This document shows positions 21,900 to 33,600 of a stretch of DNA of 64,000 nt, piece after piece. The stretch is from Phallus indusiatus (Eukaryota > Basidiomycota > Agaricomycetes > Phallales > Phallaceae): positions 496,001-560,000 of the forward strand of contig JAQFWX010000008.1 of assembly GCA_027605045.1 (NCBI GenBank). Direction: 5' to 3'. The notes under the pieces were generated by a model. The model saw only the letters and a program-made list of their open reading frames with translations, did no database searches and had not been told where the DNA came from. The stretch's first letter is position 1, and each line of letters begins with the position of its first letter. The position numbers and the translations under genes are program-made.

Positions 21900-24237
21900 T
21901 CAAACCGGTCCTACAGTATCCGTTGGTGATACACCCTCATCCTCTGGTACAACAGTTTTGCGATTCTGCATGATGAGAATAAAAGCATCGATAAGACCCG
22001 GAACAACAAACGGATGTGTCCTCTCTACTCGGATATCTTCCACTATCTTTTCAGCCTTCAATCTCAACTCCCGCTCCGATTCCAGCTCTTGTTTCAAATT
22101 CTCAACATTCTTCTGATGAGTGGTGTTCTCATTTTGAAATTTCGCATTCCAGTTTTGCACCAACATTTTGAATCGAGCTTTCTCGGTTTCCGCAGTCTTC
22201 GTCTTTGACGCTATTGTCTGGTCCCGGTTTTCCAACGCGGCTCGAAGTTCAGATATTGTGTCTTCAAGGGGCTTCTGCTTTTGCTGTAGCTCTATATACT
22301 TTTGTGAAAGAACTGCGTAACTGTTGGCGGTAGGCTAAGAAAAATTCGAGATTATCATAAAAACGCAACGGGTGGAAAATAACAAAAAAATACATACCGG
22401 AGATGCCGTCACGTCATCGGGTTCTGCGATTCTGGGCCTTTTCATAGGCGGACGAACAATGTCTTCACCATCCTCCGAAATTGTATGCTTCCGTTGGGAC
22501 GGAACTGGTGACGAGGACGGCTGACTTTCACTTGTAAGCCGGGGCCGCGGCGGAGTAACCGTATGTGTTCTTGGGTAAAGTTTAAAAGTATGGTTTAACG
22601 CTTCTAGAAACGAACTCACGGTGCATCAGTTTGCGGTGAAATGCGGGGTGTAGGCAGCTGAGTTTGAGCAACCTTAGGAACTGAAGATGAAGTGGGTGTG
22701 GTTCTCTCTTGTGAACTAGAATTGGCCTTAGGAGTAATTCGACTCGTAAGAGTAACCTGACCGGTGGAAGGACTGTCATGGGCAGGGTAATTAGTGGTCT
22801 AGAAGAAAGGCAGGAAAACGATAGGACGACGCACCGCGACGAGGTTGTCGGAACACCAACTTGCTGTCTACTAAGAGTTCAGACCCTACATTAGACGATA
22901 TCCTATAATATATGCCATCAAGAACTCACTGAATCGTTGTTTGCTTTGGAATGGAAGTGGTTTCATCTTCTAATTTGATATCAGGCTTCGGAGGAAGCTG
23001 GTTGATCGAAGCAGGCCGGTTATTAGGAGGAGGAGGAGGGCTGACATGGGCAAGATGATTAACTGTATAAAAGAAAAACAGAGGACAACGCACCGTGGTG
23101 GGCTTATGGAAACACCAGCACGTTGTCTAGCGAGGTATCAAACTCTGTATTGCGTGACTATCCATTAGTGTATGCCATCAAGAACTCACGAAGGTACGGT
23201 TTGTTTTGGGTTGGGAGCGGCTTTATCTTGGGGGCGAAGATTGGGCTTGGCAGGGAGCTGGTTGATAGAAGGGACTTTATTGATAGGAACGGCTTGGTTG
23301 GGAGGACTGCTGGGAGAGCAGAGTGATTAGCTCCCCAAGGAGAGGGAAAAGGACAGGATAGCACACCATGGCATGGGAACGCCAGCGCGTTGTCTAAAAA
23401 AAAGTTTCAGACTTAACATTATCCATATTTGACAGTGTATGCCATTGAAAACCCACGGATGCACGGTCTGTTTTTGAGTGGGAAGAGTCCTCTCTAGTAA
23501 GGTAGGATTGACCATAGGAGAAATTTGGTTGACAGAAGGAGCTTGGTTAGTATGAGGAACCTGGCTAGTAAGGGGGACCTCGCGAGGAGGAGGACTGGCA
23601 TAGCCAAAATAATTAGCTGCCCGAGTCATGACAGTGAGAGGACAGCACTGCACCGTGTTGGAACTATAGGATAACCAACTTGCTGCCTTGCAAGAATCTC
23701 AGCCTCTGCATGGAGATGAGGAGATACATCCACTGGCGGAATCGCGGTTTGCCTACTTCGTGGTTAGCGAGGAACAACTGGAGCAATCGGTATTATAGTT
23801 ATGACTTACCTTGGTTTCGGGAAATGCTTTGAAACCAGTAACAAGGACTCTCTTTAGAAAAGTAGTAAGGATTCAACTCATCATGAGAACCTTAAAAATT
23901 GAGAATATGTACAAATTATATGACACGAATTGAGCTCTCTCGTCGGGACTTGGGTTTAGTAGCTTGGTCAGTCTTTGGACGACCTGTGCGAGACTGCTTA
24001 GCGGTGGTTATAGGGTAATTATTAAGGGTATCTTACGTTGGGAGAACAAGACATTTGTTTGATTAAAACAGTATTAGGGTGAAGCTGTTGAATGTGAGCG
24101 CGAGCTGGGATTGCCAAGCTCAGGCCTTGAGTGACGCTCCGTATTCTATCATAACAGTCCATGGGGTCAATGTGCACATTAAATTTGAGCTTGAGAGCGA
24201 CGATAGTATTGTTGTTTCGAATGTGTGTTTGGGTCAT
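21900..24237 (-). CDS. Pro-rich repeat and coiled-coil protein (unrecognised)
   Basis: I cannot name this protein. The first exon (from 24237) encodes MTQTHIRNNNTIVALKLK and a small domain to about residue 67. Next is a basic linker (GRPKTDQATKPKSRRES). Several short Pro/Ser-rich exons at about 23600-22640 then encode related units of about 40 residues with a xSxNQxPxKP core and a PKQT-like end. A nuclear-localisation-like PPMKRPRIAE stretch follows. The final exon (to 21900) is a 110-residue coiled coil containing LELQQKQ-like and ELESERELRLKAEK heptads, ending DTVGPV. A nuclear role is inferred only from the basic motif. Splice sites in the middle are uncertain. The gene is head-to-head with ATG10, with 97 bp between starts, and its 3' end is 164 bp from the UBA3 start. 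Confidence 0.6.
22610..23640 (-). repeat. Tandem duplicated exon-intron modules, about 260 bp each
   Basis: The motif GCCATCAAGAACTCAC recurs at 22914, 23174 and (diverged, GCCATTGAAAACCCAC) 23441, giving spacings of 260 and 267 bp. A weaker version lies near 22605. Each period also repeats a GCACCG...GGAACACCAGC...TTGTCT block and a Pro-rich coding exon. The exons encode NNRPASINQLPPKPDIK, VPSINQLPAKPNLRP and NQAPSVNQISPMVNPT, showing the shared unit. Confidence 0.8.
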
Positions 24238-24334
24238 GGTATAGCGGGAGTAGGGAGGCTCTAACTGGTAGCTTGAGACTCACTTGAGGAGTCCGAGACA
24301 GCTCCGAATCCGGCGCCTCGGAGCTGATACCAAT

Positions 24335-25106
24335 ATGGCGGCGTTGACGCGGACTTCATTTGCACAGGCCTGTCAGAAATTTATCGCAGTAAAGAACGAC
24401 GACAACGCTCAAAATGAGTTTTTGGCGCGTGGATCTCGCGGATGGAAGTGGGTAAATTACTCAGTTCGTCATTCCTCCGAGACACCATCATCAGGAACGT
24501 ATTCATTCGCTTTTCTAGACTAAACTAGTACATCTCGGATATCTTGAGCGCACCGGATACACGTCTAGACAAAATCAAGCACAGCCCAATACCCTAGTTG
24601 AAGAGGAATCAAGCCATGTCGTAGAAGACGAAGACGAAAGCACTGCTGTGCAAGACCTGAACTCACCAGAGCTGCTGAGGGTACAACAGCATATTGCTTT
24701 CTCTCCAACATTTCAAACACCCGTGTTCTATTTTCGAATTTACTCGCAAGGTACATTTGATCATCATCATCTTTTTCTTTTCTTACAATGAAACACTTCC
24801 TTAGACGGCGCGGCATTGCCTCTGTCAGAAATAATGCAAACGACATTCTTCAGTGGAGACGTTCTTCCCTCTGATGCGCAGGTTACTCCTCACGGAATTT
24901 CATTTCACAATTCCAATTTCCCAGTGCTTTCGATAGGTGATCATCCCGTTCTAAATGAACCCTATTGGTACCTCCACCCGTGTCAGTCCTCCGCCGCCGT
25001 AGACGAGCTCATGCGAGCTAAACCTCAACGCGACGACGAAGACTCTTTGCTTTCGTGGCTTGAAACGTGGTTTTTGGTACTTCGATCAATTGTGGATATC
25101 AGATGA
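24335..25106 (+). CDS. ATG10: Autophagy E2-like conjugating enzyme
   Basis: It transfers ATG12 from ATG7 to ATG5 during autophagosome formation. Exons 24335-24451, 24519-24750 and 24805-25106 join in frame to 216 aa. The start gives MAALTRTSFAQACQKFI, like the N-terminal helix of the family. The core has HLGYLERTGY and FQTPVFYFRIYSQDG. The active-site region is PYWYLHPCQSSAAVDEL, with the HPC motif carrying the catalytic Cys, followed by the C-terminal LLSWLETWF helix. An acidic insert (EEESSHVVEDEDES) separates the two halves, as in many fungal homologues. The stop lies 34 bp before an inserted repeat element, which might have altered the original 3' end. A role specific to ATG10 rather than ATG3 is inferred from size and the HPC context. 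Confidence 0.85.
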
Positions 25107-25140
25107 GCCCTCCGGTTGGTATGGAAAATCTATGGACAAA

Positions 25141-25688
25141 CTAGTGATGGGTTGGGTTCGGTTTGAAACCGCGAAAACCGGTTTGGTCTGGGTTTGGTCC
25201 GGTTTGAAACCGGTTTGGGAACCGAACCCAAACTGCGATCCTCGAGAATCACAGACCAGTCTGGAACCGGTTCCAAACCGGTTTCAAACCGGTCTGACTA
25301 GGTCACTAAAGCCAAGGATTATTCACTATTTGCGACGTAAAATCCAGTCCCAAAGCTATGCCTTGAGGATTGTTTTGCTCACATTTCCTTTCATGTTGTC
25401 GTTTCCAGGCTTTTCAGTGACTGGGAATTTGTCTACGGCCCCATATGGTCGACGGAGGAGCATGCCGGACTTGTGCCGGACATTACTCATCGCGATTACT
25501 AAGCGTTAGCGCCCAACAAGTGCTACATTTCCTTCCTCTTTCTAAACCACCGTCAAACCGGTTTCGAACCGGTTTGGAACTGGTTTCGGACTGAACTGGG
25601 ATCAAACTGAACCGAAACCACGATGAGCTCCAAAGTCCAAACCAGTTTCGAACCAGACCAGACCAGACCAAACCCAACCCATCACTAG
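25141..25688. mobile_element. Non-autonomous inverted-repeat element (MITE-like, 548 bp) with 6-bp target duplication
   Basis: The ends are CTAGTGATGGGTTGGGTT at the left and its reverse complement at the right. GACAAA flanks both sides (25135-25140 and 25689-25694). Both arms, about 150 bp left and 135 bp right, are filled with AAACCGGTTT-type palindromes in opposite orientation. About 245 bp of unrelated sequence sits in the middle (25300-25545). No transposase is encoded. It lies just 3' of ATG10. Confidence 0.85.
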
Positions 25689-25913
25689 GACAAACCGACC
25701 GTCTGCAGCTGAAGCGCTTCTGGAACTGTTGTTGGTCAGGCACAGGAGTGATCTGGCTACACAGATGCAGAATCCTCTAAGACAGGATGCCAAACTTTAT
25801 TCATTCTGTCGAAATTTGACCGACACATTTCCAATACAGACCAACAGGGACTAGTGGTGTATGTATTTATAGCATAATACTAATACCAACCTCGTAACAA
25901 AGGTTGAGCTTGA

Positions 25914-26489
25914 TTAGATTGTCCGTATGAAACGTTGTCCCGATTTCAAAAGCGGGTTTGTCTACAAAGAGAATAAATATCTCTTTTAAGTAAAATCATG
26001 ACGAGTTCCACACAATGCTTGTCAAGCTTTCAAATCGCGATACGCCCACATTGTTCGAGAGTTGTTACGCTGTACAGCCGGTATTACTTTGCAATCGTGT
26101 AGACATGCCAATTTACTATTCATTGTCAAATTTTAATGTTGTAAAACAAATAAACAAACAAGACTTACCGAAGTTGAAGGTCCAACCTGAGGATCAGAAG
26201 TTGACTCGAGACTGATCTGTCCAACAACGGGCTTTCCACGAAATCGTTTCCGCATATCTAACTAAACGGGGGGAAAAAAGTTTCATATGGTATGTCAGAT
26301 TTTAAAAAAGGAAGAACATACTTGGCTACGTTTGCAGTCAAATACCGCTCGCCGGAGCATTTGACATTCTTGAGGAAGCTCGTTCATATGTTCTTTAAGA
26401 CAAATGGACGGCAAAATTTTATCTTTGACGACACAGTCAGAACGCAGTAAACACGATTTCAATGCATTCAGCAGAGGTTCACAAGACAT
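25914..26489 (-). CDS. COA5: Cytochrome c oxidase assembly factor 5 (PET191)
   Basis: A small mitochondrial intermembrane-space protein needed for complex IV assembly. Exons 26489-26322, 26261-26169 and 25961-25914 join in frame to 102 aa. The first exon has the twin Cys pattern of the family: SCEPLLNALKSCLLRSDCV, then ELPQECQMLRRAVFDCKR. It continues with LDMRKRFRGK, the conserved C-terminal end of PET191 proteins. The last about 35 residues are a species-specific extension. The start is 86 bp from that of IBA57 on the other strand. Confidence 0.92.
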
Positions 26490-26575
26490 GCCCGTCCGGT
26501 ATCGTGAACGTGAACCTTGGTTTGGCGGTTTTCTGCTTATCTAATTCAAATTTGTAAGCGGAAAGAACATGGAAT

Positions 26576-27955
26576 ATGTCATTTAACTGCTGCACTCGCA
26601 TTCCTCACCGAGCATTTCTTTCAGTCCTCGGAACCCATTCAACGCAATTCTTACATGGAATATTAAGTGTTGGACCACCTATTCCACCGAGAGGTGCATT
26701 CTTCACAGCTTTCTTACACGCCCAGGTCAGCACCGTACCAACCAACCACAAACTGACTCTTTCTAATATACATACGTATTCTTCTCCCACCTTAAACTCA
26801 ATCTAGGGCAGAGTACTCTACGACGCTTTCGTTTATCGACATCCGAACACAGATGAAGGATATCTAGTCGAATTTGACTCGAGAGCCTCCGATGCACCGC
26901 CGTTACTGCCTTTACTGAAACGTTACATTTTACGATCCAAAGTGAAAATTACAGATGTCACTGATCAATGGGATGTTTGGGCTGCGTGGGGTAAGGACGC
27001 TGAAAACCATGGGTTTGATGATCGAACATGGAGATGGTCTCGAAGCGGCGCTGTAGAACCAGTTTGGGAGACAGATGAATGGCCCTGGAATGGCGTCGAA
27101 AACCGGTTGCTCATTCGAGATAGAAGAGCACATGCTATGGGTAAAAGAAGGGTCATTGAAAAGGGGTTAAAACGTTAGTCATTTCATCAGAGATACTCTT
27201 GCTAAGAAATTTGAAATTTTATAATAATAAAACAAAAACTTTTTTTTTCATCCAGCCCCAGAGTTCACAAATTATGATGTCGTATCTTCGACTGATTACG
27301 CTCTTCACAGAGTGAAACAGTGCGTTCCAGAAGGAATAGATGATATCCCGCCTCTTCAAGCATTTCCTATGGAATCCAATTTGGACATGATGGGCGGTCG
27401 TATGTTCGAATGTTCTAAACCAGAAAATTTGTACCTGAAAGAAATTTTTTACTATTATTCCAGTCGACTTCCGAAAGGGGTGCTATGTCGGTCAAGAATT
27501 AACAGTCCGCGTGTATCACACCGGAACGATTCGAAAAAGAATCTATCCCGTCGTTCTCGAACATAGTAACAACACAACAGGGTATGGAAAAAATTTCCAT
27601 TAAATAATTATTACCATCATCCTTTCTTACCATGTCCTTCCCTCCCCCCTTTTTTTTCTCTTCTTCATATCTTCTTACACTTCCATTTAGAGAAGAATTA
27701 CCACCGACAACCTTAAAACCAGGAATGGATATCACTGCCGTTCAGCCTGGAAGATCTCAAGGAGATAATATCGCACGACCTCGATCAAGTGGGAAACTTC
27801 TCACTACAGTGGGTAACCGAGGGCTGGCACTACTGAGAACTGAACAAGTCGAGAGCCCTAATCGGCCCTCCTTTGCGTTAGTTGCAGATAGGTCAATACA
27901 GGTAACACCTTTTCGACCTTCACATTGGCCTATTCCAGAAGAACAGGTACCGTAA
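26576..27955 (+). CDS. IBA57: Mitochondrial iron-sulfur assembly protein (YgfZ/GcvT fold)
   Basis: It acts with ISA1/ISA2 in maturing mitochondrial [4Fe-4S] proteins such as aconitase and the radical SAM enzymes. Exons 26576-26725, 26807-27173, 27256-27399, 27464-27581 and 27691-27955 join in frame to 347 aa. The N-terminal part matches the family ([17 protein letters not shown], then [19 protein letters not shown]). The hallmark [13 protein letters not shown] sits at the start of exon 4, with the folate-binding-like Cys present. The C-terminal part has the expected beta barrel region ([18 protein letters not shown]). The mitochondrial presequence is short and not obvious. Confidence 0.92.
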
Positions 27956-28146
27956 TAGACCATAATATGCTACATATGTACGGCCTTGTAGGTTTTAGTT
28001 AGAGATCTCGTGATTTCATATTACAGTATCATACAACCGCTCACTGGCACGCGCTCACCAGAAAGGAAATCTTGACTACGAGAAGTAGTAGTGTGATGAC
28101 CTTTTTCTGAAAATAATAATTTTTTGCTGCTTTTATTGTTATATTG

Positions 28147-30150
28147 TTACATGTTTGACTGACTACTTTTTCTCCATCCTATACTCTCAAGAAGAAAAGT
28201 TAAACAACCAGCCACAGACATTATAATCCACAAAATATAAATAAAAGCTTTACCCTTCCAGGTGGAAACATCCATCTCCGCAGAGCGGTTGCTAGCATTC
28301 ACCCACCCAAAAGCTCTCGGTAACATTTCGGATTCGAATTTTTCACTTGTGAGTTGTACCAATTGGCAAATCTCTTCCGGACTTGCATTTTGAAAAGATC
28401 GGGCGAGGTTGGCAATAAAAGGAAGTAAATCTGCCGCGTCACGAAGAGCCTAAAAGAAGGTTATTTCCAATTTCCAACGGGTTTTATAGAAATACGTAAG
28501 ATGAAGAAAAAGAAAAAAAGAGAAAATGACGAACCTGATTTGCGCCCATCCCTCGACCGGCTGAGTTCGTAAATCAGCACCAAAAGAAAGAATACTAAAA
28601 AGGGGGGGAAAAAGGAAATCTTGTGAAATCTCACGTGTCATTGGATGCATGCTATCGCCAATAAGAAACACGCGGGGGTGACCGCCGTTTTTTCCGATCC
28701 ATCGCTGCGCAAGTTCTCGCCAGTTATGCGGTGGCTGAACGCTCGTTTCCATTTCCGCCGTCAGCCGCACTGTATCAACAGGGCCAATGTCGAGAATGTC
28801 AATTATTGATTGGTGGATACCTTTAGAGCGCATGAGTTCTTTCGCATGATTTCGCTGCGCCGTTTTTAAGTCTATGTCGCTGGCACTGTTAAATCGGGGT
28901 GATATATGACCAGGAAACGATATAGCCCAGTAAATATGTGGCTGTGAAAGTGATATGGAAACTATCAGCAAAATTATTAGTGGTAAACGGATTGATTCTC
29001 TTACATCTTGATAATATGGCTTATCTAAGACCGTCGTTAAATCACCTGGGTCTTCTGTGCGATACGTGGATATAAAACCGAAAATTCCTGACCCGAAGAA
29101 ACTCTAAAATAGATAAAATTATCATGAGAAGCTAAACCTCGCCGCGACCAAAAAAAAACAAAACCAAAAACAGAAACCACGTTGACTTACGACAGCGCCA
29201 TCATTTTGCAAGACGGGTGGTAATTTGGCTAGGACAACGTCATTTACGGGGCCACGAGACGCGATGTGGTAACCGCCATGTACATGCGTCCGATTATTCA
29301 AGCCCATTTGATCGGCAATCTGAAGAGGGATGCAAGCAACAATAATGAAACCAGTTTGATAAATATATCTATGGAGCAGAAATTTCTCACATTACTTTTC
29401 GACCCATCAGCAGCAACCAGAACATCTCCCAACTCGAATGTACCATCATCGAAAAATATTTTTACATGTTCACCTTCTTGGTCATAAACAATATCGTAAG
29501 CGACAACTCGTCTTGAGAATCGTATAGCGTTTGAAGCGACGACTTTTCGTAAAAGGAAGGCACGCAGGACACCACGAGACATGGCTCTTGCTTTTGCATA
29601 TATTCTAAACGAAGAGAAGCGAAGTAAAGGCTCGGCGGTTTTTGGATCCATCAGTGTCGGGGCCTCGGGTACACCTGTTGCCATAATCATAGCATTCAGT
29701 TTATAGTTGTGGGTGAAACTCGCAAAAAAGGAAACCCATACCTGCTCCATATCTGCACTTGAGCTCAGCATAGGTGACATCGTCCAAACACTCTCTGAGA
29801 CTTGAGATGCCGTCTTGAGCGAGCTGCGAACAATGGATAGGGGGATTTATTTAAATTGGCGACTCAATTTGATTGAAGACTGACTGACACGAATCTGGTA
29901 GCCCCCACGCTCTCTCAAATACTCGGCTTGATCTTTTTCGAAGACTGTAACTTCGAGAGGTAGGAAAGGAGCAGCATTGAGCAGACCGTTTGCAAGAGTC
30001 AAACCACCTGAAATGAAACAACATTGAGCCCTAGTTTATGCCTGATCTGTCATCATAGTAACGAGTCGTACTGAGACCACCGCCAACAATGAGCACTCGC
30101 AGACGTCTCGGGAGGGTTGAACCTAGCGTCGACGACGAATCCGACTGCAT
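28147..30150 (-). CDS. FAD-dependent monooxygenase with a C-terminal membrane helix
   Basis: It belongs to the salicylate hydroxylase-like class A flavin monooxygenases and should hydroxylate or epoxidise a small substrate using NAD(P)H and O2. The N-terminus from 30150 has RRLRVLIVGGGLSGLTLANG, the FAD-binding GxGxxG fold split by an intron. Next come GGYQIRLAQDGISSLREC, an AADGSKSNV block, and VFLIGDSMHPMTR for the second FAD motif (GD). An alanine-rich ALRDAADLLPF helix follows. The C-terminus has a clear transmembrane segment (FIYILWIIMSVAGCLTFLL). About seven exons are needed and some junctions are uncertain. The substrate is unknown. PaxM-type epoxidases are also membrane-bound flavoenzymes, so a link to the PaxB-like gene at 16 kb is conceivable but unsupported. 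Confidence 0.8.
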
Positions 30151-30640
30151 GTCGAGCTAAGACGGAACGGGAACAAGAGAAAGAGAAAGAAGGGAAGATA
30201 GCTCGTTCGTGTTAAAAATGCTAAGATTTCTCATTGCCTTTATCGGGAAGCGCTGGACTTCCAACAAGCGTCATGAGTTTTGAAAAAATCAGTGACGGGA
30301 CGGTGACAACTGGTGACGCGGGTGACGGGATTTCCGACGTGTCGGAGATTAGCGCAAAGTAAATTAGCTAATAAACAACGTCACACCTCTGTCACACTTA
30401 CGACCTGGACCCCTTGCTTACCTGACTCAGGCCGCGGCGGCTGGTCTCGGCTGGTCAGGTCAGGTGGGTATGGCACTGGCAATCTTGTGACAGGTGTGAC
30501 GAGCCCAATTTCTTTTTTCCTTCGCTCTCGACTCTTCGCCGAATCTTGTGAAACATTTTCTTGACCCGCAGAACGACAACACACAGAGAGAGGGAGACAT
30601 ACACACACGACTTTCTTGACTTTTTAACTTTTGCTCATCA

Positions 30641-33600
30641 ATGACATCGCGGGTCACCCGTAGTGGTAATGGCGGCGGCCGCAGGCTGTCATCTGTATCT
30701 GCTACCACAACGCGCTCAAAAACCGCCACCTCCCAGTCACAGGCACTTAGTTCTCGACAAGATCCCCCTGCCTCCCGCGGCAAAAGGAACGCCTCTTTAG
30801 GTAAAGCTCAGGATGTGTGGTGTACCTGCAGACAACCAGACAACGGGACGCCAATGATAAGGTGTGAATCGTGTACAGACTGGTGAATACAACTTCCATT
30901 TCAAACTTCGATTTCTCTGACCGTCTATGTCCATAGGTTCCATTTTTCTTGTATTCAACTATCCGAGCGTGATGCGGAGGACATTCGTGAGTTTACTACT
31001 CTCATCGTCTCTTGGTTTTGATATTTACTTCCCTTTGATCCAGAGGTGTACATATGCGACGCATGTCACGACAAAACTAAACTAAAAACAGTCTGTGAGT
31101 TTACGCTTCCTCCCTATGTTTCCCTTTTGGTATACAATATTCCATCGTACGATTGTTTATCTACTCTCTTCTACGAGCACGGATGACTCATTTATCCATC
31201 GCCAATGAATCGACTCTCCGTGAGATTTGGTGATCAAATGCCCTATTTGGTGCACTTTCATCTCCTCCGTCATATCGGCTTAACAGCTGCGTGGTGCACT
31301 TAAGAAAGTCCCCGTTCTATGATTGTCTTTTGAGAGCAGTGCATTGAGTATGCAGAAGAGCAAACAACGATGACGATCGATACTGGTGGATAATACAATG
31401 TCACTGTCATTTTTTTTCTCTTGAGAAATTTTTGCATGAGTTACCGCCATCCATAGTAGTTCTATTGTCTCATAAAATTTGATGCCATTGCTTGTTCCTT
31501 TTTTTATTGTGTGAACTCTCATGTACTAACACAGCTTTTTCTAACATCTAGATGAATGGGAAGGACCTGAGACCATCCAGAGAGTACGACAATTACTTCG
31601 CGATAAAAACCGCCAAACGAAATCTGCTACTCCACGTCGAACGCCTCGAAGCGCCAGCGAAATTCCGCCGGACACCCCGGTAGCAGAAGCGGAAGACGAT
31701 GATGACGACGATGGGGTTGCAAGTGGGGATGATTATAAGGAAGAGGCAGATGAGGAGGTAAAAAGTCGGAGCAAGGGAGGGAATCGGGTACGTCATTACT
31801 TCTACCAGATCGGTGCTCTTATCGTTTGATAACACTCTCCTCAGATCGCATCATCAGATGAGGACGATAAAGATAGCGACGACGACGACGGACCCTCGCA
31901 CCGTAGTTCCCGTGTCAAGCGGAAACGTAGTAGGAAGGAGGCCCCACCACGCAAACGCATACGTAAAACAGCTACGCCTGAAGTTTCAGACGACGATGAG
32001 ACAGCTGAGGAAGGGCTTCGCCGACTAAAGAGAATATCTTCACAACCCCAGGACCACTCTGAGGCTGCACTGGATGCAACTCGCAAATATTGTTTGTCGA
32101 AATTACAAGAAGTCTTAACTCCCATGTTTTTGGAATTCGCCAAATATACGACAGACGATGATACCACTAACGAGGTTCCAGAGCCCCCAGAGCTAACTGA
32201 AGAGGAAAAACAGGCCGCCGAAGAGAAAGCGCTCAAATATACTCATGAGCTGGAAAGATGTCTATATGACATATATGGAGAGATTGATAAAAGTGGTCAA
32301 AAAGCTGCTGTTGGAAAGTATAAGTAGGTGTCTTCTTTTCCAAAATAAAGACCGCGACAGCTGACATTATCCTTGACAGAGATCGATTCCGTATGCTTAC
32401 CTTTAACTTATCCCAAAAGGACCGATACCATCTACGTAAATCTATTGGAACAAATTCACTCCCGGAGATTGAATTATCAAAAATGTCTAGCGTTGATCTC
32501 GCGAATGAGACAATTAAACAACGGGTTGAGGCCGCCAACCGAGAATCGTTACAACATTCAATCTTGACGGAGCGACCTACCTTACCTCGAGCAAAGATGA
32601 CCCATAAAGGGGAAGAGATAATTGAAGATATCGAAGGTTTCGACATTGGGAAACAGTTTCGAGAAGAGGAGTTACTGGAACGGGAAAGAGAGCGAGAAAA
32701 GGCGTCTAGGGAGAAGACCAAAGCCGTATCTATCTCACCCGTTTCTCCTGTCCGACAGTCGTTCGGTCCGCAAGATATTCTGGCTCAACAGCATACTGCT
32801 GCTTCTCAGATGGCTGCTCATGCTTTGGCTGTGCAAACTGCTAACCTCGCGCAAGCACACACGAAAGTCGATACGCCCACAGAGCCTAGCTTCAGATTGG
32901 ACGATCTCATTGCGATTGACCTCCCTGACTCTCCAAATCAAGGTCCTACTGAATTACCCGTTACTGACGAAGTCCCTTCCGTTGAGGAGAAAGTTCACAA
33001 AGAATCTTCTGCAGATGCTCAGACTGAGCAGCAGGAGACCATGTCACCAACAGCGGCGTTTGATCTCAAAAATGTCTGGTCTGGTAATGAAAGCACGCCA
33101 CAAGAGTCCTCGGGTTCCCCTATCGTTTCAGCAAGGCCTGATGAAGGAAATGATCTTCCGAACGTAGATATTGACTTAGGTACTACTGCAACTCACGATG
33201 AAGACTTTGATATGTTCTTGGCTGAAACTGAACCGCCGCCACCTGCGACTGCGACCGCACCTGTGCTCAGCGGGCCGGAGCGTGAGCAAGCAGCTTTTGA
33301 GAGTATACCAATTATCTGGAACGGAAACGTAAGCTTCATTTCGCTTATAATTAATATGTTATCGTTGTCGTGCTGATTCAACGTGGCCTGAATTTTTTTT
33401 CAGATTCTCATGCCAGACTCAGAGCAATGTCCCAAAGTGCAGGCCCGACAAGTTGGTGGAAGACCGATTGATTCACACTCATCTCAATGGAGCATATTAT
33501 TTCCAACTACCCCTTCTCATCAGTTACGAATTGAAGGAAGAGTACCTGTTAATGATTCCGCCAAATATATAACGCAGAATAGATTGAATGTTTCGCGTGA

